DNA from: Archangium sp.
Lineage (GTDB): Bacteria > Myxococcota > Myxococcia > Myxococcales > Myxococcaceae
DNA: 64,000 nucleotides
Assembly: GCA_030695565.1 (NCBI GenBank)
Contig: JAUYRZ010000110.1
Span: 1-64,000, forward strand
Reading direction: 5' to 3'
The translations under genes were made by a program, and so were the position numbers. Positions 52,967 through 60,245 of this stretch are shown in pieces (positions within the stretch are counted from its first letter, which is position 1; every line of letters begins with the position of its first letter). Under the pieces are notes generated by a model, which was not told the DNA's origin, searched no databases, and worked only from the letters and a program-made list of their open reading frames with translations.

Positions 52967-53800
52967 CTACGGGATCGTGCCGCCGTCGGCGTTCCACCCG
53001 ATGTTGAAGGGCCCGACGGTGGTGGCGATGATGCAGCCGGTGCCATCGGGCATGTCGGTCGCCAGATCCCACTGATTGAAGCGCACGTTCATGCCGGAGC
53101 CCGCGAGGCGGCCGGCGCTGGCTCGGTCGGCGCGGGTGATGGTGAGGCTGCCGCTCTGGCCCAGGAAAGCGCGCGCGCAGACCGCGGTCATGGGGTCGCA
53201 GCTCTCGTAGAAGATCGCGCACGCGATGCAGTTGGCGTAGCGGGTGTTCGCGCTGAACGTCTCCGTGTAGGGGAAGTTCGGCACCTGATCGTTGGGGTAG
53301 ACCACCTCGACGCGGAAGCCGTCGGGGCTGCTGGCGGTGAGGTACACCCAGCCCGCGTAGTTGTAGTGGCCGGGGCTGTTGGAGAAGGTGCGGTACTCCG
53401 CGAGGCCGAGGTTCGACTGGCCGGTCTCGAGCAGCGCGATGGTGCGGCAGTTGCCTGCGTTGCCGCCACCCGTACCTCCGCCCGTGGTGGTGCCGCCGCC
53501 GGTGCCGCCGCCCGTGGTGGTGCCGCCACCTGAACCGCCTCCGCTGCCGCCGCCCGTGCCGCCGCCTGAATTGCCCGCGCGGCATTCACCGGCCTGACAC
53601 ATCGTGCCCGTGCCGCAGCGGCCACAGCTCGCGCCGTTGGTGCCGCATGCGTCGGCGGTCGCGCCTGATTCACACTTTCCGGCCGCCGTGCAGCACCCCC
53701 CACAATTGGCGGTGGTACAGCTGGCAGCAGGGCTGCACGCAGCGAGCGTGAGGCCGCCGGCAAAACCAACGACGAGCATGATGAGGGTGCGGGGGTACAT
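52967..53800 (-). CDS. Cys-rich lipoprotein with Gly/Thr stalk, unknown function
   Basis: The ATG at 53800 gives 277 residues; the longer frame to 53905 runs through the tRNA gene and is rejected. The signal peptide is TLIMLVVGFAGGLTLAAC (lipobox LAAC). Then come a knot of about ten Cys (CTTANCGGCCTAAGKC, ASCGRCGTGTMC), a 40-residue Gly/Thr stalk (GGGTTTGGGTGGG) and a C-terminal beta-rich domain with its own Cys pair (YANCIACAIFYESC). The plan resembles the lipoprotein at 50222. Cell-surface exposure is likely; the function is unknown. Confidence 0.72.
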   Translation of the reverse strand: MYPRTLIMLVVGFAGGLTLAACSPAASCTTANCGGCCTAAGKCESGATADACGTNGASCGRCGTGTMCQAGECRAGNSGGGTGGGSGGGSGGGTTTGGGTGGGTTTGGGTGGGNAGNCRTIALLETGQSNLGLAEYRTFSNSPGHYNYAGWVYLTASSPDGFRVEVVYPNDQVPNFPYTETFSANTRYANCIACAIFYESCDPMTAVCARAFLGQSGSLTITRADRASAGRLAGSGMNVRFNQWDLATDMPDGTGCIIATTVGPFNIGWNADGGTIP

Positions 53801-53823
53801 GACGGCTCCAGTCTTCGGGTGGT

Positions 53824-53911
53824 TGCGCGAGAGGGGAATCGAACCCCTACGATCCATCGAAGGATCTGCGGATTTTAAGTCCGCTGCGTCTGCCAATTTC
53901 GCCACTCGCGC
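53824..53911 (-). tRNA. tRNA-Leu (anticodon UAA)
   Basis: On the minus strand, acceptor halves GCGCGAG (53911-53905) and CTCGCGC (53831-53825) pair perfectly. The D-arm contains TGGCAGACGC. The anticodon stem is GCGGA/TCCGC with loop CTTAAAA, so the anticodon is TAA. A long variable arm (GATCC TTCG GGATC-type) marks it as class II leucine. The T-arm is AGGGG TTCGATT CCCCT. The CCA end is not encoded. It reads UUA, a rare codon at this GC content. Confidence 0.95.
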
Positions 53912-53959
53912 GTTCGCTCAACACTGTTTAGCAGGGTCCGATCGGTGTAGGAGCGCGCC

Positions 53960-55609
53960 ATGCTGGAAACAGTCACCAAGGGCTTCCGCGCTGCCAAAAA
54001 TCGTCTCCTGGGCAAGGCCGAGCTGACGCCTGAGCTCATCGACGAGTCGCTGCGCGACATTCGAGTGTCGCTGCTGGAAGCCGACGTCTCCTTCGAGGTC
54101 GTGAAGAAGTTCGTCGCGCGGGTGCGTGAGCAGGCCGCGGGCGCCGAGGTGAAGACCTCGGTCACCGACAAGTCGGGCCGCAAGATGAAGGTCTCGCCCG
54201 GCGATCACTTCGTGAAGATCTGCCACGACGAGCTCGAGGCCCTGATGGGGCCGGTCGACACGTCGTTCAAGCTCAAGGGCAAAGGCCAGGTCAGCGGCAT
54301 CATGATGGTCGGCCTCCAGGGCTCCGGTAAGACGACCACCACCGGGAAGATCGCCTTCAAGCTGAAGAAGGAGGGGCGCTCGATTCTCCTGGTGGCCGCC
54401 GACATCTACCGGCCCGCCGCCGTCGATCAGCTCAAGGTGCTGGGCGCCAAGCTCGACGTGCCCGTCTTCCACCAGGCGGGGTTGCAGCCGCCCGAGCTCG
54501 CTCGCCTGGCCTACGAGAAGGCGCGCGCCGAGAAGATCGACACGGTGATCATCGACACCGCCGGCCGCCTGGCGATCGACGACGCGTTGATGACCGAGCT
54601 GGAGGCGATCAAGGACATCGTCAAGCCCGACAACATCATCCTGGTGACCGACGCGATGATCGGCCAGGACGCCGTGAAGACGGCCGCCGAGTTCAACCGC
54701 CGGTTGGAGATCGACGGCTTCATCCTCACCAAGCTCGACGGCGATGCGCGTGGTGGCGCGGCGCTCTCGATCAAAGAAGTCACCGGCAAGCCGATCAAGT
54801 ACCTCGGCATGGGTGAAGGCCTCGACAAGCTCGAGGAGTTCCGCCCGGCGGGTCTGGCCTCACGCATCCTCGGGTTCGGCGACGTCGTCGGCCTGATGAA
54901 GGACTTCGAAGGCGTCGTCGACCAGGACAAGGCCGAAGAAGACGCGAAGAAGCTGCTCTCGGGCCGCTTCAACATGAAGGACTTCATGGAGCAGATCCGC
55001 ACGGTCCGCAAAATGGGCCCGCTCAAGGACCTGATGGAGAAGATGCCTTTCCTCGGGGAGATGAGCGAGCAGCTCAACCCGAACGAGGGTGAGCTCGACA
55101 AGATCGACGCCATCTACAACTCGATGACCGAGCAGGAGCGCAAGGAGCCGCACCTGATCGCCAAGGGCCGCGCCGAGCGCATCGCCAAGGGCGCTGGCCG
55201 CAAGCCGCAAGAGGTCGCCGAGCTGATGCAGAAGTTCCAGGGCATGCAGCAGATGATGGGCGCCATCGGCCAGGATCCCGGCATCCTGGGCAAGCTGCCT
55301 TTCTTCAAGCAGCTCGGTCAGATGAACCAGATGAAGAACATGGATCTGGGTGCGCTCTTCGGGAAGGACCCGATGATGGCGCAGGCCATGGGCATGGGGG
55401 GTGGCATGGGCGGCATGCCGATGCAGATGCCGCCCGGGTTGCCCCCTGGCTACACGCCGCCGATGAGCAAGGCGCAGCTCGCGCAGGCGCGCATGCAGGG
55501 CTACTCGCTGGGGCCGCAGAAGAGCGGGCAGACCGACGCTGAGCGCAAGGCGCTGAAGGAAAAGCGGAAGAGAGAGAAGGACAACAAGAAGAAGAACCGC
55601 CGGAAGTAG
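53960..55609 (+). CDS. ffh: Signal recognition particle protein Ffh (SRP54)
   Basis: The 549-residue GTPase has the N domain (MLETVTKGFRAAKNRLLG). The G domain has G1 GLQGSGKTTTTGKIA, DTAGRL, TKLDGDARGG and GMGEGLDKLEEF, and the Met-rich M domain has GRFNMKDFMEQI and QMMGAIGQDPGI. It is longer than typical bacterial Ffh (about 450 residues), because of an insertion after residue 75 and a C-terminal Met/Gly/Pro and Lys-rich tail (MGMGGGMGGMPMQM, KEKRKREKDNKKKNRRK). With 4.5S RNA it targets nascent membrane proteins to FtsY. AGGAG precedes the ATG. Confidence 0.96.
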   Translation: MLETVTKGFRAAKNRLLGKAELTPELIDESLRDIRVSLLEADVSFEVVKKFVARVREQAAGAEVKTSVTDKSGRKMKVSPGDHFVKICHDELEALMGPVDTSFKLKGKGQVSGIMMVGLQGSGKTTTTGKIAFKLKKEGRSILLVAADIYRPAAVDQLKVLGAKLDVPVFHQAGLQPPELARLAYEKARAEKIDTVIIDTAGRLAIDDALMTELEAIKDIVKPDNIILVTDAMIGQDAVKTAAEFNRRLEIDGFILTKLDGDARGGAALSIKEVTGKPIKYLGMGEGLDKLEEFRPAGLASRILGFGDVVGLMKDFEGVVDQDKAEEDAKKLLSGRFNMKDFMEQIRTVRKMGPLKDLMEKMPFLGEMSEQLNPNEGELDKIDAIYNSMTEQERKEPHLIAKGRAERIAKGAGRKPQEVAELMQKFQGMQQMMGAIGQDPGILGKLPFFKQLGQMNQMKNMDLGALFGKDPMMAQAMGMGGGMGGMPMQMPPGLPPGYTPPMSKAQLAQARMQGYSLGPQKSGQTDAERKALKEKRKREKDNKKKNRRK

Positions 55610-55616
55610 AGCCGAG

Positions 55617-55653
55617 GCCCTCACCCCGCCCCTCTCCCGAGGGGCGAGAGGGG
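55617..55653. repeat. Dispersed palindromic repeat, copy 8
   Basis: The CCCTCACCCCGCCCCTCTCCC lead is followed by GA and GGGGCGAGAGGGG. It lies between the convergent ffh and glycosyltransferase stop codons. Confidence 0.85.
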
Positions 55654-55654
55654 C

Positions 55655-57181
55655 TCACGCTGACTTCTTCAGTAAGTACTCGGGCAGCCAGGGGAAGAGA
55701 TTCCCCACCGCGCCCACCAGCTCGCGCACCTTGCGCAGCACCTTGCGATCCTTGCTGGCCACCAATGCATCGACCCACTGCCGAAGCGCCGCGTTCGCGC
55801 TCTCTTCGGTCAGCTCGAGTTCGAGCGTGGTGTCACGGCCCGCGGCGAGATCGAAGAGCAACAGCCCCAGCCCTGCTTCCGGCTGCGCGGGGAGCAGCTG
55901 GTGAGCGAGCTGTTCTGAGGCCGCCAGCTGACCCGACGCGAGGAGCGCCTGCGCGAGGCGCACGGCCGAAGGGCCCGCAGGGGGAACCCCGGCAGCCCGG
56001 CGAAAAGAGCCGACCGCACGTTTGTGATCGCCCGCGGCCAATGACGCTTCGCCGATCGCCCACTCCAACTCGGGACAATGGGGCTCGAGCGCTCGGTGTG
56101 CATCACTCCACAGTTCGAGGGCGGCCCTTCCTTCGAGCTGACGGGTGAGACTGGCCACCGCGAGCAGCGCTTCTGGATTGCGGGGCCCTGCTTCCAACGC
56201 GCGTCGGCCGAGTTGGAGCGCGGCCGCTCCGTCGCTGCGGGCGAGGGCGAGGCGGGCGAGGCCCAGGCGAGGCGCCACGGGGTCGTCGGGCAACGACGCT
56301 TCGTAGTCCTCTCGCGCCGCCTCGTGCTGCGACTGGTGTTCCCTGAAGAAGGCGCGGCGCAGCCGGTACTCGCTCGACGGGTGAAGGTGGGGCGACCAGC
56401 CCTCCAGGTACAGGAGCCCCGCGGCCGAATCGGGAGCGAACAGCCCCTCAGCGATGATCGCGACGAGTGCCCCGCCAAACGGTTCGGTGGTGAGCACGCT
56501 GCGCCCGGCGAGCTCGAGGCAGTCGGTCGCTTCGCGGGCCGCCTCACGCCACAAGGTTTCGTCTTGATGCGCGCGCGCCAGCTCGAGCAGCTTGAGCCAG
56601 CAGAAGAAGTCCCGAGGCTGCGTGGCGAGGTGTGCCCTCAAAATCCGAGCGTCGCGGCGTTTCTGATCCTGCAGGGCCGCGCGATGGCGCACTGCGCCCA
56701 GGTGAATCAGGGGCGCATCGATCAGCTCGCAACGCCGCGCGCCGACGTCGACCTCCTCACGCACGGGATGCCGAAATCGAATGGTGTCGTCACGTCGCCA
56801 GGCCCTGATGGCCGACGACTCCGCGCGATGACCGTAGGGGAGCGGGGTGGTGAAGCGCACTTCGAGCGCCCCGAGCTCCGGGCGGGCGATGGCCGCGAGC
56901 AGCTGCGCCTTGAACTCCGGGGTGACCCGTTCATCGGCGTCGAGCACCAGCACCCACTCGCCCGTCACGTGCGCGAGGCCCACGTTGCGCGCGGCGGAAA
57001 AGTCATGGGTCCACGTTGCGTGAACCAGCTTCGCGCCGGCCGCTTCGAAAGCCGCGACCGTACCGTCGGAAGATCCGGTGTCGACCACCACCAGCTCGTC
57101 CCACAGGCCGTCGAGGGCTTCGAGAAAGCCGGGCACCATCGAGGCTTCGTTGGCGACGATCATCGCCACCGAGAGCTTCAC
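55655..57181 (-). CDS. GT2 family glycosyltransferase with C-terminal TPR-like repeats
   Basis: The GTG start at 57181 overlaps the stop of the small helical gene (GTGA); the product has 508 residues. The GT-A domain is at about 1-220: LSVAMIVANEASMVPGFLEAL, VVVDTGSSDGTVAAFEAAGA, and the DxD-type VLVLDADERVTPEF. The remainder is helical and TPR-like (ALQLGRRALEAGPRNPEALLAVASLTRQ). GT2-TPR enzymes often glycosylate proteins or cell-surface polymers. Coupling to fliS and fliD makes flagellin a likely acceptor; this is inference from position. Confidence 0.82.
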   Translation of the reverse strand: MKLSVAMIVANEASMVPGFLEALDGLWDELVVVDTGSSDGTVAAFEAAGAKLVHATWTHDFSAARNVGLAHVTGEWVLVLDADERVTPEFKAQLLAAIARPELGALEVRFTTPLPYGHRAESSAIRAWRRDDTIRFRHPVREEVDVGARRCELIDAPLIHLGAVRHRAALQDQKRRDARILRAHLATQPRDFFCWLKLLELARAHQDETLWREAAREATDCLELAGRSVLTTEPFGGALVAIIAEGLFAPDSAAGLLYLEGWSPHLHPSSEYRLRRAFFREHQSQHEAAREDYEASLPDDPVAPRLGLARLALARSDGAAALQLGRRALEAGPRNPEALLAVASLTRQLEGRAALELWSDAHRALEPHCPELEWAIGEASLAAGDHKRAVGSFRRAAGVPPAGPSAVRLAQALLASGQLAASEQLAHQLLPAQPEAGLGLLLFDLAAGRDTTLELELTEESANAALRQWVDALVASKDRKVLRKVRELVGAVGNLFPWLPEYLLKKSA

Positions 57182-57444
57182 GGCGCCTGCTCGTACGCCT
57201 GGGCCGCGCGGCTGGTGGTCGCGGTGCGGCGAAGCTCTTCCTGCAGGCTCGCCTTGAGCTCGAACGCCAGCCGCTGGCAGTGGGCGAAGATCGGCCGCAG
57301 GCGTTCATCGGCGCTGGGCTCGGTGGTGAGGGCGAGCAGTGCCAGCACCTTCTCCGTCGCACTCTCCGAGGCGATCGCATCCTTCGCCTCCAGCGTCTGC
57401 TGGAGCGCCTCGAGCGCCGCGTGAACCTGGTGGTGGCGAATCAT
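57178..57444 (-). CDS. Small helical protein downstream of fliS (possible FliT-like chaperone)
   Basis: The 88-residue, all-alpha protein (MIRHHQVHAALEALQQTLEAKDA) is coupled at both ends: its ATG overlaps the fliS stop (ATGA), and its stop overlaps the glycosyltransferase start. In many bacteria the gene after fliS is fliT, a small helical chaperone for FliD. The size and position fit, but FliT is too divergent to confirm by eye. Confidence 0.65.
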   Translation of the reverse strand: MIRHHQVHAALEALQQTLEAKDAIASESATEKVLALLALTTEPSADERLRPIFAHCQRLAFELKASLQEELRRTATTSRAAQAYEQAP

Positions 57445-57824
57445 GGCGCGGCCGGAGCTCCCATGGCGGCGACGGCCTGCTGGAACGCTTCGACGATGGG
57501 CGCGAACACCCGCTCGGCTTCACGCAGCGCCGCCAGATCGCGGAACGAAGCGGCGCGCGCGAGGCGCTGGGCCACGAAGAAGTAGAGCTCGCCCAGGGTC
57601 TGGGTCAGCTCCGGCGCCAGGCGCGAATCGAGGGTGTCGGCCAGCTCGAGGATGATGTCGCTGGCCTTGGTCATGACGGGCAACGCGTCGATCGCCTTGC
57701 CTTGTTCGAGCAGGGTGGCCGCGTGGCGCATGTGACGGAGCGCGGCTTCGAACAACATGACCATCAGTCGTTCTTTCGACGCGGTCTCCTGGCTTGCACG
57801 GGCATAGGCGCGGCTGGCGTTCAT
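57441..57824 (-). CDS. fliS: Flagellin export chaperone FliS
   Basis: The 127-residue product begins NASRAYARASQETASKERLMVMLFEAALRHMRHAATLL, the FliS signature (YxxxxxxTAxPxxLxxMLYEGxxxxL type). The rest is a four-helix bundle ending in a hydrophobic Ala-rich helix. FliS binds the flagellin C-terminal D0 helix and prevents premature polymerisation. It starts six bases after the fliD stop. Confidence 0.93.
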   Translation of the reverse strand: MNASRAYARASQETASKERLMVMLFEAALRHMRHAATLLEQGKAIDALPVMTKASDIILELADTLDSRLAPELTQTLGELYFFVAQRLARAASFRDLAALREAERVFAPIVEAFQQAVAAMGAPAAP

Positions 57825-57830
57825 CGGGCA

Positions 57831-59177
57831 TTACTCCTTCGACCGGGATTCCTGGCTCGTGAGGTAGTCGCCAATCGACTTGAAGCTGCTGACGATTTTC
57901 TCCATCGCGGAGAACTGACCAATCAGCTTCTTTTTGTAACCCTCGAGCCTGAGCTGCAGCGAGTCGATCTGGGTTCCGATTTGTTTGACCGACTTGTCGT
58001 AGCTCTTGCTCTTCGACACGAGGATGCCGTCACTTGAGTTCGTATAGCCATCGACCAGCGCCTTCACCTTGGCGGCCACGCCGGTGGTCGACTTCTGAAA
58101 GAGCTCGTTGACCGCGTTGGGGTCTGTGCCCAGGGCCTTCTCCAGCCGGGAGGCGTCGATGGTCAGGGTGGCGTCGGTGCCGGTCTTGAGCCCCAGGTCA
58201 GCGAGCGATCGAACGGCCGAGCCGGGGTTCGAGATGTTGGAGACCATGCCCATCAGCGTGCTCTGCAGCGCGCGCACCGCGGAGTCGCCGCCCAGCGTCT
58301 TGTTGCGGTCGATCTGCTCGCCGATGTTGAGGTTCTGCCGCAGCAGCTTGATCACGTCGTTGTAGGCGGTGACGAAGGTGCTCAGCTTGGTGGTGGTGGC
58401 GGTGGTGTCGGTGTTGAGCACCAGGTCTTCAGGCACCAGCGTCGTCGCCTTCAGGTTCAAGGTCACGCCGGGCAAGGCGTCGGTGATGATGTTCGACGCG
58501 CGCTCGAACTGCAGCCCATCGATGGTCACCTTGGCGTTGGTGGCGTCGGTGACGGTGAAGCCCAGGGCCTGGCCCAACGAGCCGGTGCTGGTCTCGGTGA
58601 TGGTCATGCCCGAGCCGGGGGGCTGGCCGGGGGTGAAGCCGGTGTTGGTGTTGGTGATGGACAGGAAGGCCCGGCCATTCGACTCGAGCACCACGGCGTT
58701 GGCGCCCGCGCCCGAGTCGTTGATCGCCTGCGCCACCTGGGAGAGCGACATGCCGTCGCTGATGGCCACGTCGGTGCTGGTGCCGTTGATGGAGATCGCC
58801 AGCGTGCCGCCGGTGACCTGCGAGCTGCCGCTGGTGAACTGGGCGCTGCGGGCTTTCGCCGCGGTGGCCAGCGTGTCGACCGTCATCGCGAAGCGGCCTG
58901 CGGTGGCCGTGGAGCCCGGGGTCGCGGTGAACCCCGAGGTGCTGCCGACCTGGCTGAGCCCCAATGCCCCACCGGTCTTGAGGGCGTCGGTGGCCGAGGC
59001 GAGGGTCTTGAGCCTCGAGGTGAGATCGCCCAGTTGGCTGATCTGCGCCTGGTAGGCCGTCTGGCGCGCCTGCGCCACCGTCACGGAATTGCTCTCGATC
59101 TTCACCAACTGGTCGATGATCGAGTTGGTGTCGAGACCAGAGGCGAGGCCTCCGACTCTGAAGTTGCTGTCGGCCAT
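57831..59177 (-). CDS. fliD: Flagellar filament cap protein FliD (HAP2)
   Basis: The ATG at 59177, behind GGAGG, gives 448 residues and begins MADSNFRVGGLASGLDTNSIIDQLVKIE, the FliD N-terminal signature. The FliD_N and FliD_C domains follow. An IDGLQFERASNIITDALPGVTLNLKAT stretch is characteristic of the family, and the C-terminal coiled coil (YDKSVKQIGTQIDSLQLRLEGY) matches D0. The cap directs flagellin insertion at the filament tip. A longer frame to 59243 lacks family support. Confidence 0.94.
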   Translation of the reverse strand: MADSNFRVGGLASGLDTNSIIDQLVKIESNSVTVAQARQTAYQAQISQLGDLTSRLKTLASATDALKTGGALGLSQVGSTSGFTATPGSTATAGRFAMTVDTLATAAKARSAQFTSGSSQVTGGTLAISINGTSTDVAISDGMSLSQVAQAINDSGAGANAVVLESNGRAFLSITNTNTGFTPGQPPGSGMTITETSTGSLGQALGFTVTDATNAKVTIDGLQFERASNIITDALPGVTLNLKATTLVPEDLVLNTDTTATTTKLSTFVTAYNDVIKLLRQNLNIGEQIDRNKTLGGDSAVRALQSTLMGMVSNISNPGSAVRSLADLGLKTGTDATLTIDASRLEKALGTDPNAVNELFQKSTTGVAAKVKALVDGYTNSSDGILVSKSKSYDKSVKQIGTQIDSLQLRLEGYKKKLIGQFSAMEKIVSSFKSIGDYLTSQESRSKE

Positions 59178-59250
59178 GGGGGCCTCCGAAGGTGGAACTG
59201 CGCTGAAGCTCACTGCAACGGGCGCTCCGAGGAGGAGCGTCAAAAGGACG

Positions 59251-59283
59251 ACGGCGGGCTCGAAGTCGCTTCGAACCCGCCGT
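59251..59283 (-). terminator. Terminator hairpin after flagellin
   Basis: The strands ACGGCGGGTTCGAAG and CTTCGAGCCCGCCGT (minus strand) form a very long stem with a short loop, 27 bases past the flagellin stop. On the minus strand the tail is CGTCCTTTTG, a weak T-run; a T-run is better on the plus strand. It probably isolates high-level flagellin transcription from fliD. Confidence 0.7.
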
Positions 59284-59310
59284 TTCAGTTTTTCAGTTCA
59301 GAAACTCAGC

Positions 59311-60138
59311 TCACCCGAGGAGCTTCAGGGCGATCTGAGGGGCCTGGTTGGCCTGCGCGAGCACCGAGACACCGGCCTGCATCATCACCTGCGTACGGGC
59401 CATCTTCGAGGTCTCCTCGGCGACGTCGACGTCGCGGATGCGGCTGTTCGCGGCGGAGAGCGACTCGGCCGAACCTTGGATGGTCTGGATGACCGAGGTG
59501 AGGCGGTTGCCGGCGGCGCCGAAGGTGGCGCGGGCGCTCGAGATGGTCTGCAGCGCGGTATCGATGGTGGCCAGCGCGGTCTGCGAGGCGGCCTGGGTGG
59601 AGAAGTCGAGGGTGCTGACCGCGAGGGTGGCCGAGGTGGCGTCGACCGTGCTCACGCTGATGCGGTCGTTCGCCGCGACGTTGCGGATACCGACCTGGAA
59701 GGTGAGCGAAGTGGCGGCCGAGTTCAGCAGGGCCTGGCCGTTGTATTCAGCCGCGTTCGCGATGCGGTCGATTTCAGTGATGAGCGCCGTGTTCTCGGTC
59801 TGAATGTAGCCGCGCTCCGTGTTGCCGACGCCGCTGGAGGCCGACTGCATCGCCAGTTCGCGCATGCGGGTGAGCAGCTCGGTGGTCTGGTTCAGGTTCG
59901 ACTCAGCGGTCTGAATGAGCGACTGCGCGTCTTGCGCGTTGCGGTTGCCCTGGTTGAACGAGCGGATCTGCGCGTTGAGGTTCACCGAGATGCCGAGGCC
60001 CGCGGCGTCATCACCGGCCTTGGTGATGCGAAAGCCAGAGGAGAGCTTGCTGAAGCTGTCCTGCAGCATCGAAGACGAGTTGAAGAGGTTCTTCTGCGCG
60101 TTGAGTGAGCCGACGTTGGTGCGAATCGAAAACGACAT
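59311..60138 (-). CDS. fliC: Flagellin, short form without variable D2/D3 domains
   Basis: The ATG at 60138 with an AAGGGAG site gives 275 residues. The N-terminal D0/D1 reads SFSIRTNVGSLNAQKNLFNSSSML...LSSGFRITKAGDDAAGLGIS. The C-terminal D1/D0 reads SRIRDVDVAEETSKMARTQVMMQAGVSVLAQANQAPQIALKLLG. Both helical regions are complete; the centre is only a short beta part (about 60 residues), so exposed surface domains are essentially missing. It ends without the usual Cys-free arginine variation. A sigma-28-like promoter lies upstream, and a strong hairpin follows. Confidence 0.96.
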   Translation of the reverse strand: MSFSIRTNVGSLNAQKNLFNSSSMLQDSFSKLSSGFRITKAGDDAAGLGISVNLNAQIRSFNQGNRNAQDAQSLIQTAESNLNQTTELLTRMRELAMQSASSGVGNTERGYIQTENTALITEIDRIANAAEYNGQALLNSAATSLTFQVGIRNVAANDRISVSTVDATSATLAVSTLDFSTQAASQTALATIDTALQTISSARATFGAAGNRLTSVIQTIQGSAESLSAANSRIRDVDVAEETSKMARTQVMMQAGVSVLAQANQAPQIALKLLG

Positions 60139-60196
60139 GGTGTGAACTCCCTTTGGTTGATTCCGTGGGGGCGAACACCGCGTCCGCCTCGGGGAG

Positions 60197-60224
60197 TTGT
60201 TCGGCACAACCTGCCGGGCGCTTA
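60197..60224 (-). promoter_or_regulatory. Sigma-28 (FliA)-like promoter for flagellin
   Basis: On the minus strand TAAGCGCC, an 11-base spacer and GCCGAACA match the FliA layout TAAAGTTT-N11-GCCGATAA, with six of eight -10 positions matching and exact spacing. It ends about 58 bases before the flagellin ATG. Confidence 0.6.
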
Positions 60225-60245
60225 AGCAGGTTCTGCCGGGCGCTT
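60211..60245. repeat. 13-bp direct repeat upstream of flagellin
   Basis: CTGCCGGGCGCTT occurs at 60211-60223 and 60233-60245, two helical turns apart. The downstream minus-strand copy overlaps the sigma-28 -35 box, so it may be a regulator site or a duplicated promoter half. Confidence 0.5.

Noticed and set aside
53465-53585. CRISPR-like tandem array of CCGCCCGTGGTGG units
   Set aside because: It is the in-frame coding sequence of a Gly/Thr stalk; the units are contiguous without spacers.
53801-53905. N-terminal extension of the Cys-rich lipoprotein frame
   Set aside because: It is the tRNA-Leu gene read as protein; the lipobox start at 53800 is clear.
60205-60245. Sigma-54 type promoter before flagellin
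   Set aside because: GG and GC elements are separated by 8 rather than 10 bases, so they do not fit the -24/-12 spacing; the sigma-28 layout fits better.
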